DNA of 8,208 nt, from the NCBI GenBank assembly GCA_934647165.1, contig CAKUFA010000055.1, positions 1-8,208 on the forward strand, written 5' to 3'. This DNA is from an uncultured Clostridia bacterium (lineage in GTDB: Bacteria > Bacillota > Clostridia > Christensenellales > Aristaeellaceae). The notes under the pieces are model-generated. The model did not search any database, was not told the origin of the DNA, and worked only from the letters and a program-made list of their open reading frames with translations. The translations under genes were made by a program, and so were the position numbers. Shown here one piece after another: positions 1-6,505 of this stretch. Position 1 is the first letter of the stretch. Each line of letters opens with the position of its first letter.

Positions 1-387
1 TCAAGGGCAGCGCCCTTGTGGGGCTGGGCAAAGCCCAGATACCCGCATGCAATTTTTCAGCCTGCGGCTGAAAAGAGCTCGCCTAACACCCCAAGGATCC
101 CCCCTCAAATGGGTTTCGAAAGGGACGAAGTCCCTTCGCAGGTCAAGGGCAGCGCCCTTGTGGGGCTGGGCAAAGCCCAGATACCCGCATGCAATTTTTC
201 AGCCTGCGGCTGAAAAGAGCTCGCCTAACACCCCAAGGATCCCCCCTCAAATGGGTTTCGAAAGGGACGAAGTCCCTTCGCAGGTCAAGGGCAGCGCCCT
301 TGTGGGGCTGGGCAAAGCCCAGATACCCGCATGCAATTTTTCAGCCTGCGGCTGAAAAGAGTTCGCCCAACACCCCAAGAATCCCCC
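1..387. repeat. 142-bp tandem direct repeat, 2.7 copies, with four hairpins per unit
   Basis: Copies lie at 1-142, 143-284 and 285-387 (partial). The first two read as identical. The third matches up to about 361, then carries three substitutions (362, 368, 380) and diverges completely at 388. Each full unit holds four perfect inverted repeats with three-base loops. In copy 1 these are AAGGGC-AGC-GCCCTT (3-17), CTGGGC-AAA-GCCCAG (24-38), TTTTCAGCC-TGC-GGCTGAAAA (54-74) and AAGGGAC-GAA-GTCCCTT (120-136). The array touches the left edge and may continue beyond it. Several open frames run through it, but the period of 142 is not a multiple of three, so each copy shifts the frame and no protein is likely. 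It lies downstream of the minus-strand peptidase gene, so the hairpins could affect the 3' end of that mRNA. I cannot assign it to a named repeat family. Confidence 0.95.
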
Positions 388-443
388 ATAACCCTTTCAC
401 CGCTTGCGCAAAATACGCACAGAACACCAGCTGCGCCCCTCGC
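388..443. other. Short spacer between the repeat array and the M16 gene stop
   Basis: These 56 bases are unique sequence between the degenerate third repeat copy and the TAA of the peptidase gene. I see no convincing stem with a T-run on the minus strand, so the peptidase transcript has no obvious intrinsic terminator here. The repeat hairpins beyond may serve that purpose, but this is inference. Confidence 0.4.
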
Positions 444-1730
444 TTACGCCAGCATTTCCCGCACTGCTGCAATGGTCTGGTGTAAATCTCCGTCGCATTG
501 GGCAGGATCGTATTGAACGGAAATGGTCAGGTTCTCCGGGCGGAATACCGTCTGCGCGGCATCCAGTAAATCCTCGCAGGTTAAATCCCCGTACATCTGC
601 GCCGAAGCATCCAGATCGCAGCGGGATAAATCATCCGCCAGATAGCTCCAGCCCATCAGCTCGTTCATGTCCGCCGCTTCATCCAGATAGAAGGCCAAAT
701 TTTGGGTAAACTGCATCCGAGTTTCATCCAAACGAGCAGGCTTCACATAGAGCGTCAGCTTGTGCAAAAGCGTAACCACCTTGCGTAAGCTCTCGCACAA
801 ATGCTCCTGGCGCACATCGTAACGAATGGTCAGGCGGCTGAATACCCCCACATGCTCGATGACTGAATCAATCTCCGCCACCAGCGCTTCTTCCTCCCGC
901 AAAGCCTGGAAAAGCAGCGAATCATTGTTCTCCCCCGTGATAGCGCTGAGCACCTCACCCACCAGCGGAAACACCCGGTCGTCATCCAGGTCGAAGGCAA
1001 GGCTGACCTTGGCCTGGCCGCCTTCCTCCACCTGCACAAGATCGCTGCGGTTGTCCCTGCGGCATAGGCCGACAGGCGTGGGCTGACGGAAAGCCGGCTC
1101 GTCAAAAGCGTTGGCCAACTCCTCAAAGCTCTGCACCACCGCGTCCTCCATTGCCTGGGAAAAATTTCCCGTCATGCACAGGCAGGCGTTTCGGGGCTGA
1201 AACAGAAGCCGCTGCCAACGCCTGACGGTGGCAGCCGTCATCCCCTGAATGCTCTCCGGCGTGCCCATCACCGGATACGCCCCCGTCAGGGTGCGGCGAA
1301 AACGACGATCCACGAGCTCGTCAAAATCGTCCTCTTCCTGTTCAATTTGCCGAAGCACCACAGGCTTTACGGCATCAATCTCCTCCTGCGTCCATGCAAC
1401 ATCCGCAAAAAAGCGCAGAAACAGATCCAGCGCATCGTCAAAGCAGCGCGGGTGGGTCTTCATGGCAAAGGTTACCGCCTCGGGATAGGTCGCGCCCTCC
1501 ATCTCCGTGCCCATGCGATCCCACCGGGCATTGAGCGCATCCGCCCCTAGCCCGCCCAGCGCGCGGAAGCACAAGTGTTCCACCAGATGGCACACACCCT
1601 TGTTTTTCCGGTTCTCATAAATCGCCCCACCTTTGAGATATAACCCAAATTGCAGCGAATGCAGATGGTTTTGCGGAAAACACAGAATGGTCATGCCATT
1701 ATCAAGCACATGCTCATGCACAGCAGGCAT
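444..1730 (-). CDS. M16 family (insulinase/pitrilysin-like) zinc metallopeptidase
   Basis: A 428-residue protein, the usual size of a single-chain bacterial M16B peptidase (one N- and one C-terminal half). The N-terminus (HVLDNGMTILCFPQ, about residues 7-20) and the following GLYLKGGAIYE segment are typical of the family. The inverted zinc motif HxxEH is present as H48-L-V-E51-H52, with E51 the expected catalytic base. The third zinc ligand, a Glu about 76 residues after the last His, falls in VVLRQIEQEE; the aligned position appears to be Q128, with E130 and E132 close by. There is no signal peptide, so it should act in the cytoplasm, probably degrading peptides. The ATG at 1730 is chosen because AGGAGG lies 8 nt upstream and a promoter lies just before it; the same frame stays open far upstream only because it runs antisense to gdhA. 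Such proteins often work as dimers with a second M16 subunit, but none is encoded here. Substrate unknown. Confidence 0.87.
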   Translation of the reverse strand: MPAVHEHVLDNGMTILCFPQNHLHSLQFGLYLKGGAIYENRKNKGVCHLVEHLCFRALGGLGADALNARWDRMGTEMEGATYPEAVTFAMKTHPRCFDDALDLFLRFFADVAWTQEEIDAVKPVVLRQIEQEEDDFDELVDRRFRRTLTGAYPVMGTPESIQGMTAATVRRWQRLLFQPRNACLCMTGNFSQAMEDAVVQSFEELANAFDEPAFRQPTPVGLCRRDNRSDLVQVEEGGQAKVSLAFDLDDDRVFPLVGEVLSAITGENNDSLLFQALREEEALVAEIDSVIEHVGVFSRLTIRYDVRQEHLCESLRKVVTLLHKLTLYVKPARLDETRMQFTQNLAFYLDEAADMNELMGWSYLADDLSRCDLDASAQMYGDLTCEDLLDAAQTVFRPENLTISVQYDPAQCDGDLHQTIAAVREMLA

Positions 1731-1767
1731 TGGTCGTTCCTCCTCGGCGCTTTCGTTGTCTGCAACC

Positions 1768-1796
1768 ATTATAAAGGAATTTTTGCCGAAACGCAA
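1768..1796 (-). promoter_or_regulatory. Promoter of the M16 peptidase gene
   Basis: On the minus strand a consensus -10 TATAAT (1768-1773) lies 17 nt from a -35 TTGCGT (1791-1796). The ATG at 1730 follows about 37 nt after the -10 box. The start codon's ribosome binding site, GAGGAGG, lies between them. Confidence 0.75.
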
Positions 1797-1912
1797 CCGC
1801 GCCGCAGCGACGGCGAAGGGCACATTGTGCATATTTTTCTTGCGGAGCCGTCGTTTTTTTGCACTTACCCCGGCTTTTTTGCAAGAAATACAAAAGAAAC
1901 GCACATTCCCTC

Positions 1913-1942
1913 TTGCATCTTGCCCCGAAAGGCATGTAAAAT
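1913..1942 (+). promoter_or_regulatory. Probable gdhA promoter
   Basis: A -35-like TTGCAT (1913-1918) and a -10 TAAAAT (1937-1942, five of six consensus bases) are separated by 18 nt. This places transcription start near 1949, giving gdhA a leader of roughly 80 nt that begins with the hairpin at 1956-1975. The -35 is weak, so another start site is possible. Confidence 0.45.
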
Positions 1943-1955
1943 AAAAAACGGTAGG

Positions 1956-1975
1956 GGCGGCTGCAAACAGCCGCC
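1956..1975 (+). repeat. GC-rich inverted repeat in the gdhA leader
   Basis: A perfect 8-bp stem GGCGGCTG / CAGCCGCC with a CAAA loop follows TAGG. It lies at the predicted 5' end of the gdhA mRNA, about 55 nt before the start codon. No T-run follows, so it is not a terminator; a 5'-protecting stem is possible. The sequence around GTAGGGGCGG resembles, from memory, a dispersed repeat common in Clostridia, which I cannot confirm from this window. Confidence 0.6.
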
Positions 1976-2030
1976 GGCAGATGCGCGGCATGCCTTGCTT
2001 TTTCCGTGCAATGAAAGGAGATTTTGACCC

Positions 2031-3368
2031 ATGAGCGATTATGCACAGCGTGTATTGGATGATTTGAAAGCCCGCAACGCCAACGAGCCTGAGTTCATTC
2101 AGGCGGCGACGGAGATTCTCACAACCCTCAAGCCCGTGGTAGACCGCCACCCGGAATATGAAAAGGCGGCGCTGCTGGAGCGCTATGTGGAGCCCGAGCG
2201 CGTGGTGATGTTCCGCGTGCCGTGGATGGACGACAACGGCCAGGTGCAGGTGAACCGCGGCTACCGTGTGCAGTTCAACAGCGCCATCGGCCCCTATAAG
2301 GGCGGGCTTCGGCTGCATCCGAGCGTGAACCTGTCCATCATCAAGTTCCTGGGATTGGAGCAGATTCTCAAAAACAGCCTGACCGGGCTGCCCATCGGCG
2401 GCGGCAAGGGCGGCAGTGATTTCGATCCCAAGGGCAAGAGCGACAACGAGGTGCAGCGCTTCTGCCAGAGCTTTATGACGGAACTGTACCGCCATATCGG
2501 CAAGGATGTGGACGTACCCGCGGGCGACATCGGCGTGGGTGCACGGGAAATCGGTTATCTGTACGGGCAGTATAAGCGCATCACCGGGCTGTATGAAGGC
2601 GTGCTGACCGGCAAGGGGCTGACGTGGGGCGGCTCGCTGGCACGCAAGGAAGCCACGGGCTTCGGCCTGTGCTATCTCACCCGCGCCATGCTGGAGAAGA
2701 ACGGCAAGGAGGTTGCGGGCAAGACGGTGGTGGTGTCCGGCAGCGGCAACGTGGCCATTTATGCCGCGCAGAAGATCACCGAAATGGGCGCGAAAGTCGT
2801 TGCCATGAGCGACTCCAACGGCTACATCTACGACCCGGAAGGCGTGAACCTGACGGTCATCAAGCGCCTGAAGGAGGTGGAACGCAAGCGCATCCGCGAA
2901 TATGTGAAGGAAGTGCCCACGGCCACCTACACCGAGGGCTGCTCCGGCATTTGGACGATTCCCTGCCAGATTGCCCTGCCCTGCGCCACGCAGAACGAAA
3001 TTAACCTGGAAAGCGCCAAGGCGCTGATTGCCAACGGTGTGGAAGCCGTGGGCGAAGGCGCCAACATGCCCTCCACCCTGGAGGCCACTGCCGCTTTCCA
3101 AAAAGCAGGCGTGCTGTTTGCCCCTGCCAAGGCAGCCAACGCGGGCGGCGTCGCCGTGTCCGCACTGGAGATGAGCCAGAACAGCCTGCGGCTGAGCTGG
3201 ACGTTTGAGGAAGTGGACGCGCGCCTGAAGGACATCATGGTGGGCATCTTCAACAAGATTGACCAGGCAGCTGAAGAGTATGCCACGCCCGGCGACTATG
3301 TGGCCGGCGCAAACATCGCCGGTTTCCTGAAGGTTGCCGACGCCATGATGGCGCAGGGCGCTGTGTAA
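2031..3368 (+). CDS. gdhA: Glutamate dehydrogenase, probably NADP-dependent
   Basis: A 445-residue hexameric-type glutamate dehydrogenase (E. coli GdhA has 447). It catalyses reversible reductive amination of 2-oxoglutarate with ammonium to give glutamate, in the cytoplasm. The N-terminal substrate domain (about 1-200) shows GPYKGGLR with K90, K114 in QILKNSLTG, the PIGGGKGG motif with K126, and D166 in VPAGDIGVG. These match Clostridium symbiosum K89, K113, K125 and D165 with an offset of one. The Rossmann domain carries GSGNVA (237-242). The coenzyme loop reads SDSNG (260-264), like the SDSxG of NADP enzymes rather than the SGPDG of the NAD-linked C. symbiosum enzyme, so NADPH and a biosynthetic role are favoured by inference. 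A C-terminal NAGGVAVS motif is intact. AAAGGAG lies 10 nt before the ATG. The gene is a single transcription unit closed by the terminator at 3398-3446. Confidence 0.97.
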   Translation: MSDYAQRVLDDLKARNANEPEFIQAATEILTTLKPVVDRHPEYEKAALLERYVEPERVVMFRVPWMDDNGQVQVNRGYRVQFNSAIGPYKGGLRLHPSVNLSIIKFLGLEQILKNSLTGLPIGGGKGGSDFDPKGKSDNEVQRFCQSFMTELYRHIGKDVDVPAGDIGVGAREIGYLYGQYKRITGLYEGVLTGKGLTWGGSLARKEATGFGLCYLTRAMLEKNGKEVAGKTVVVSGSGNVAIYAAQKITEMGAKVVAMSDSNGYIYDPEGVNLTVIKRLKEVERKRIREYVKEVPTATYTEGCSGIWTIPCQIALPCATQNEINLESAKALIANGVEAVGEGANMPSTLEATAAFQKAGVLFAPAKAANAGGVAVSALEMSQNSLRLSWTFEEVDARLKDIMVGIFNKIDQAAEEYATPGDYVAGANIAGFLKVADAMMAQGAV

Positions 3369-3397
3369 AAGAAGCATACCTTTTCTCTAAAAAACTG

Positions 3398-3446
3398 ACC
3401 GGAACGCTGATTGACTGCATGCAGCCTCGCGTTCCGGTTTTCTTAT
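3398..3446 (+). terminator. Rho-independent terminator of gdhA
   Basis: A perfect 10-bp stem ACCGGAACGC (3398-3407) / GCGTTCCGGT (3429-3438) is followed by a T-rich tail (TTTTCTTATT). The 21-nt loop contains a second palindrome, CTGCATGCAG (3415-3424), so the hairpin can extend. It starts 30 nt after the gdhA stop codon. Confidence 0.9.
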
Positions 3447-3489
3447 TGCTTCTGTGTTCGCTTTTCATGAATTTCTAATCCTGTACAAG

Positions 3490-3518
3490 TTGGTTTCTCA
3501 TGGGGAAAATGGTAGAAT
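3490..3518 (+). promoter_or_regulatory. Possible promoter of the small membrane protein gene
   Basis: A -10-like TAGAAT (3513-3518) lies 17 nt from a weak TTGGTT (3490-3495). As gdhA is closed by a strong terminator just upstream, the small gene needs its own start, which supports the call despite the poor -35. Confidence 0.4.
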
Positions 3519-3543
3519 GGATCCCGTAAGGAGGAATCCAAAT

Positions 3544-3741
3544 ATGTTGTTGGATCTGCTGCTTTTCCCGTTTCATGTGATATGGGCGGTTGCATCACTT
3601 GCCTGGAAGGTGCTCATGGGTGCGTTTGCGCTGTTTTTCGGTCTCCTTGGCAGTGTTTGGGGAATCCTGAAGGGCTGCGCCGTTATCGTGCTGATTGGCG
3701 GATTGATTTCCATGGCAACCCATCGCCGAAGGGCGTATTAA
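3544..3741 (+). CDS. Small hydrophobic membrane protein of unknown function
   Basis: A 65-residue protein. The ATG at 3544 is preferred over in-frame upstream ATGs (3454, 3523) because AAGGAGG (3528-3534) lies 9 nt upstream and because the upstream codons would overlap the proposed promoter. Almost the whole chain is hydrophobic, from about residue 3 to 57, broken only by K22 and K43. This allows two or three membrane segments (roughly 5-21, 23-40 and 43-57), with a short basic tail (THRRRAY) expected on the cytoplasmic side. It has no motif I recognise and no partner gene: gdhA upstream is terminated, and the AAA+ operon downstream has its own promoter after 186 nt. The strong ribosome binding site and coherent membrane profile argue that it is real. 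Confidence 0.65.
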   Translation: MLLDLLLFPFHVIWAVASLAWKVLMGAFALFFGLLGSVWGILKGCAVIVLIGGLISMATHRRRAY

Positions 3742-3871
3742 AGGAGATTGCGTCCTCCTCCGCCACGGCGGCCGGCCACCGAAAGCCGGATGACGCTTCA
3801 TAGCTTTGGAACCATTGATGCGAGAGGAAGGAAGCCGGCCTTGGCAGGCGGCTCCCATCCCCTCGCGTCTT

Positions 3872-3885
3872 CGCGTCTGGACGCG
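3872..3885. promoter_or_regulatory. 14-nt palindrome over the -35 box, possible operator
   Basis: The sequence CGCGTC-TG-GACGCG is a perfect inverted repeat with a 2-nt centre. The proposed -35 hexamer TGGACG (3878-3883) lies inside it. A third CGCGTC half-site occurs just upstream at 3864-3869. A repressor site here would block the AAA+ operon, but no regulator is encoded in the window. The function is inference. Confidence 0.4.
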
Positions 3886-3906
3886 GCCGAAAATGTATGC
3901 TATACT
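3878..3906 (+). promoter_or_regulatory. Extended -10 promoter of the AAA+ operon
   Basis: TGcTATACT (3898-3906) is an extended -10 element with five of six consensus bases in the hexamer. TGGACG (3878-3883), four of six matches to TTGACA, lies 17 nt upstream. Transcription would begin near 3913, leaving a very short leader of about 15 nt before the ATG at 3928. Confidence 0.65.
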
Positions 3907-3927
3907 GCATGATAAAGAGAGGCAGGG

Positions 3928-5826
3928 ATGTATATGGAGGCGTTTGTGTCAAAGTGGCACCGGGAGCTGGAGCTGTTTTGCGGCCTCAAGCCGATGCTGA
4001 TACTGGAAGGAAACGTGCTGGATCAATACAGGTATCCGGTGCCGGGCTCCGTGGGCGAAAACACGCTGACACCCCTGCCGCACTATCTGCACGGCTTTTT
4101 CCGGGACATGGGATACCAGCAGGTGGTATTCTACTCCAACCTGATCGGCTTTATGAACCCCTACGAGCCGGGAATGACCGAGCAGTTTGCCCGCACAACC
4201 GGCAGCGAGGCGCAAAAGGGAACCATTGCCGCAGAGTTCAAAGGCAACCAGGCAGGCACTGCCCCCAACCTCATCCGCCGCGCCATGGCGCAGCAAACCT
4301 CCGCCGTGGCCATTGTGCTGGAAATGACCAGCCACTACATCACCACCCCCGAGCGCATGGATCAACAGGATGTGAACAGCTTCAACCTGCTGATGCAGGC
4401 CGCCCTAAGCGCCGCCACCGTGCGTACGCCCCAGGGAAAGCTGCAAAACACGCTGGTGCTGCTTGTCAACAAGCTCAACGACCTGCCCGCCTGGCTGTAC
4501 CTGACCAACCCCTTGTGCAAATCCATCCATCTGGACGCGCCCGACCGCGAGGAGCGCAGGCGGCTGATTGGCGGCAGTGCGTTTCCCACCTTTTTCGACA
4601 GCACGGTGTACCGCACCGATATGCCCTACTACACCGCGCACCCGGAGGAATTGCAGCGCCTGCAGGACAAATTTGTCGCCCTGACGGACGGAATGACCTT
4701 CACCGAGCTGGACGCACTGCGCCGCCTGAGCAAGCGCGAGGCAACCCCCATTCGCGACCTGAACCAAATTGTGGACCTTTACAAATACGGCATCCGCGAA
4801 AACCCATGGCGGACGCTGTCCATGGACAGCCTGCGCACCGCCCGGCAGGACTTTGAAAAGCGCATCAAAGGACAGGATGCGGCGCTGGAGCGCACCATGG
4901 ATGTGGTGAAGCGCGCTGTAACGGGCATGAACGGTCTGTCCAGCTCCTCCACCGCCAAACCCAAGGGCGTTTTGTTCTTTGCGGGTCCAACTGGCACCGG
5001 TAAAACGGAAACCGCCAAGGCACTGGCCGAAAAGCTGTTTGGTGATGAAAGCGCCTGCATCCGCTTTGACATGAGCGAATATGGCCAGAGCCACTCCGAC
5101 CAGAAGCTTATGGGCGCGCCGCCCGGTTATGTGGGCTACGAAGCCGGCGGCCAGCTGACCAATGCCGTGAAGAAGAATCCCTTCTCCATCCTGTTGTTTG
5201 ACGAAATTGAGAAGGCGCATCCAACCATTCTGGACAAATTTCTGCAAATTCTCGAGGATGGGCGGATGACGGACGGGCAGGGAAACACCGTTTATTTTTC
5301 GGAAACGATCATCATTTTCACCAGCAATCTGGGCATTTATGTGAAGGACGCACTGGGCCGCCGCCACGCCAACGTGACCATGGACATGGACTATGCACAG
5401 GTGGAAAAAGCCGTGCGCAGCGCCATTGAAGACTATTTCAAGCTGGAGCTGGGACGGCCGGAGATTCTCAACCGCATTGGCGAAAACATTGTGGTGTTCG
5501 ACTTCATCCGCAAGGAAGCAGGCGAGGCCATCCTGCGGGCACAGGTGAACAAGATTGTGCGGCGGATGGAGGAGCAGAAGCGCATCCGCATCATCATTCC
5601 GGACAGTGCCTACGAGCAGCTGCGGCAGGCTGCGCTGGCCGATCTTTCCAACGGCGGGCGCGGCGTGGGCAATCAGGTCGAAAGCCTGCTGATTAACCCC
5701 TTGTCCCGCTGGTTGTTTGACAACGGTATCCTGGAAAACGCAGCCGTGCAGGTGGACAGCTTCCGCACCGATGCACGGCCGCCCTGTGTGGAATGCCATT
5801 TGGCGGAGGAGGTGCCCCATGCCTGA
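3928..5826 (+). CDS. Tandem AAA protein: degenerate N-terminal AAA-like module plus ClpB/ClpA-D2-type AAA+ ATPase
   Basis: A 632-residue protein. The C-terminal module (about 305-615) has every feature of a Hsp100 second ring: Walker A GPTGTGKT (353-360), DMSEY (381-385), pore loop PGYVGYEAGG (aromatic Y401), Walker B ILLFDE (421-426), sensor 1 TSN (465-467), arginine finger R516 in RPEILNRI, and sensor 2 GGR578. It should hydrolyse ATP and remodel or thread a protein substrate. Residues 15-290 lack a P-loop, but ILEGNV (25-30), the hydrophobic strand AIVLEM (128-133), TLVLLVNKLND (175-185, sensor-1-like) and SIHLDAPDREER (199-210) suggest a dead AAA-like module; this is inference. The Clp N-domain and a first active ring are missing, so it is not ClpB, ClpA or ClpC. 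I noticed no LGF/IGF-type ClpP-docking tripeptide. The start is ATG 3928 (GAGAGG 5 nt upstream); ATG 3934 is an alternative. Its last codons overlap the next gene by 8 nt. Partner and substrate unknown. Confidence 0.92.
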   Translation: MYMEAFVSKWHRELELFCGLKPMLILEGNVLDQYRYPVPGSVGENTLTPLPHYLHGFFRDMGYQQVVFYSNLIGFMNPYEPGMTEQFARTTGSEAQKGTIAAEFKGNQAGTAPNLIRRAMAQQTSAVAIVLEMTSHYITTPERMDQQDVNSFNLLMQAALSAATVRTPQGKLQNTLVLLVNKLNDLPAWLYLTNPLCKSIHLDAPDREERRRLIGGSAFPTFFDSTVYRTDMPYYTAHPEELQRLQDKFVALTDGMTFTELDALRRLSKREATPIRDLNQIVDLYKYGIRENPWRTLSMDSLRTARQDFEKRIKGQDAALERTMDVVKRAVTGMNGLSSSSTAKPKGVLFFAGPTGTGKTETAKALAEKLFGDESACIRFDMSEYGQSHSDQKLMGAPPGYVGYEAGGQLTNAVKKNPFSILLFDEIEKAHPTILDKFLQILEDGRMTDGQGNTVYFSETIIIFTSNLGIYVKDALGRRHANVTMDMDYAQVEKAVRSAIEDYFKLELGRPEILNRIGENIVVFDFIRKEAGEAILRAQVNKIVRRMEEQKRIRIIIPDSAYEQLRQAALADLSNGGRGVGNQVESLLINPLSRWLFDNGILENAAVQVDSFRTDARPPCVECHLAEEVPHA

Positions 5827-6505
5827 CGCGGACAAGAAAGTGACCCTCAACCATCCCGGCGTTCCCTGTGCGCCGCGAAGCCTTGCGCAGGTTGCGGCAG
5901 ACCTGTGGGGCGGCGAGACGCCCTCGCAGCTCGCTGCTGCCGGGGCAAAGGAAAGTTCCCGGCCAAGCTTTCCCCCTTTTGAGCAGCTGTGGGCCGTGGC
6001 GGATGAAACCGTGGACTGGACGGACGCACTGGCCAACGCCCGCTGCCCCGACGGACTGACCAGCAACACGCTGTGGACGTTTTTCCACGACCATGCCGCG
6101 CAGGTGCTGGCCGGTGATTTGGACGCCTATCTGCTGGTGCTGAAAGCCGCAAACCCCCTGGGTGATTTGCAGCCCTATGCCAGGCAGATGGAAGCGCAGG
6201 CAGACAGCGCCGACCGGCTGTCGGCAAGCTTTGAGGTGCTGCCGGCATACTTTGGCAAAACAGAGGAAGAGAAGGCACGCTATCTGTGCGGCATGGCGCT
6301 GCGCATGGCGCGGGATCTGTTTGCCCTGCTGCCGGTGACAGAGGTTGCCGTTCGCGCCCTGCTGGACGGTGAACCGCTGCTGAATGTTGTTTTCCCCCGC
6401 GCCGAGCTGCAGCGTGTGCGCTTCAGCTTTGTTGACCCGGTGCAGCTGGTGAAGGAGCTTCAGGCAGAAAAAAAGGAAAAGGGTTCGCCTATTAAAACCC
6501 CATGA
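5819..6505 (+). CDS. Uncharacterised protein translationally coupled to the AAA+ ATPase; probably frameshifted near its 3' end
   Basis: A 228-residue acidic, soluble protein with no signal peptide. The ATG overlaps the ATPase stop (ATGCCTGA), and GGAGGAGG (5805-5812) lies 6 nt upstream, so the two are translated as a pair and probably act together. The middle (about 95-185) is the most family-like part: a GDLDAYLLVLKAANPLGDL segment, then an RMARDLFALLPV helix, then PLLNVVFPR and FSFVDPVQL. From memory these resemble a conserved block in uncharacterised Firmicute proteins, some carrying a DUF4236-type domain; I cannot verify this. At 6468-6474 lies a run of seven A. In frame, translation continues only 12 codons beyond it to TGA at 6503. 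One base fewer in the run would join a frame open to 6695, giving about 291 residues. It may be a substrate adaptor or client of the ATPase; this is speculation from gene order. Confidence 0.85.
   Translation: MPDADKKVTLNHPGVPCAPRSLAQVAADLWGGETPSQLAAAGAKESSRPSFPPFEQLWAVADETVDWTDALANARCPDGLTSNTLWTFFHDHAAQVLAGDLDAYLLVLKAANPLGDLQPYARQMEAQADSADRLSASFEVLPAYFGKTEEEKARYLCGMALRMARDLFALLPVTEVAVRALLDGEPLLNVVFPRAELQRVRFSFVDPVQLVKELQAEKKEKGSPIKTP

Larger units (their letters stand above)
3742..3927. other. Intergenic region rich in inverted repeats upstream of the AAA+ operon
   Basis: I see no coding sequence here. An imperfect 15-bp inverted repeat spans 3817-3869: the arm 3817-3831 pairs with 3855-3869, with two mismatches and one G-T pair, and the loop contains further pairing between AGCCGGCC and GGCGGCT. 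A shorter imperfect stem pairs 3750-3758 with 3787-3795. Neither is followed by a T-run, so neither looks like a standard terminator. A palindrome and promoter follow at 3872-3906. Confidence 0.55.

Noticed and set aside
1..387. CRISPR array
   Set aside because: The period is 142 bp with no unique spacers; whole units are identical and internally hairpin-rich.
16..485. Open frames of 65-102 residues within the tandem repeats
   Set aside because: They repeat the same residues because the DNA repeats. The 142-bp period shifts the frame at every copy, and none has a credible ribosome binding site.
1731..3377. Upstream extension of the minus-strand peptidase frame, giving a 977-residue open frame
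   Set aside because: It runs antisense to the well-supported gdhA gene and through the peptidase promoter. Residues before 1730 have no family match, and the ATG at 1730 has both a ribosome binding site and a promoter.
3595..3952. Minus-strand frames of 87-89 residues between the small membrane gene and the ATPase
   Set aside because: They have no ribosome binding site and cross the inverted repeats and promoter; composition is not protein-like.
5717..5818. Earlier start for the ATPase partner protein (ATG 5717)
   Set aside because: It would overlap the ATPase gene by about 110 nt and lacks the strong GGAGGAGG signal that lies 6 nt before the ATG at 5819.
4405..6069. Long minus-strand open frame (554 residues) opposite the ATPase and its partner
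   Set aside because: It is an antisense shadow of two genes with clear motifs and codon structure, a common artefact in GC-rich coding DNA.
6469..6495. dnaX-type programmed -1 frameshift as the function of the A7 run
   Set aside because: The slippery heptamer is in the right phase, but -1 reading ends after seven codons at TAA 6493 and does not reach the long open frame; kept only as an alternative inside the frameshift finding.
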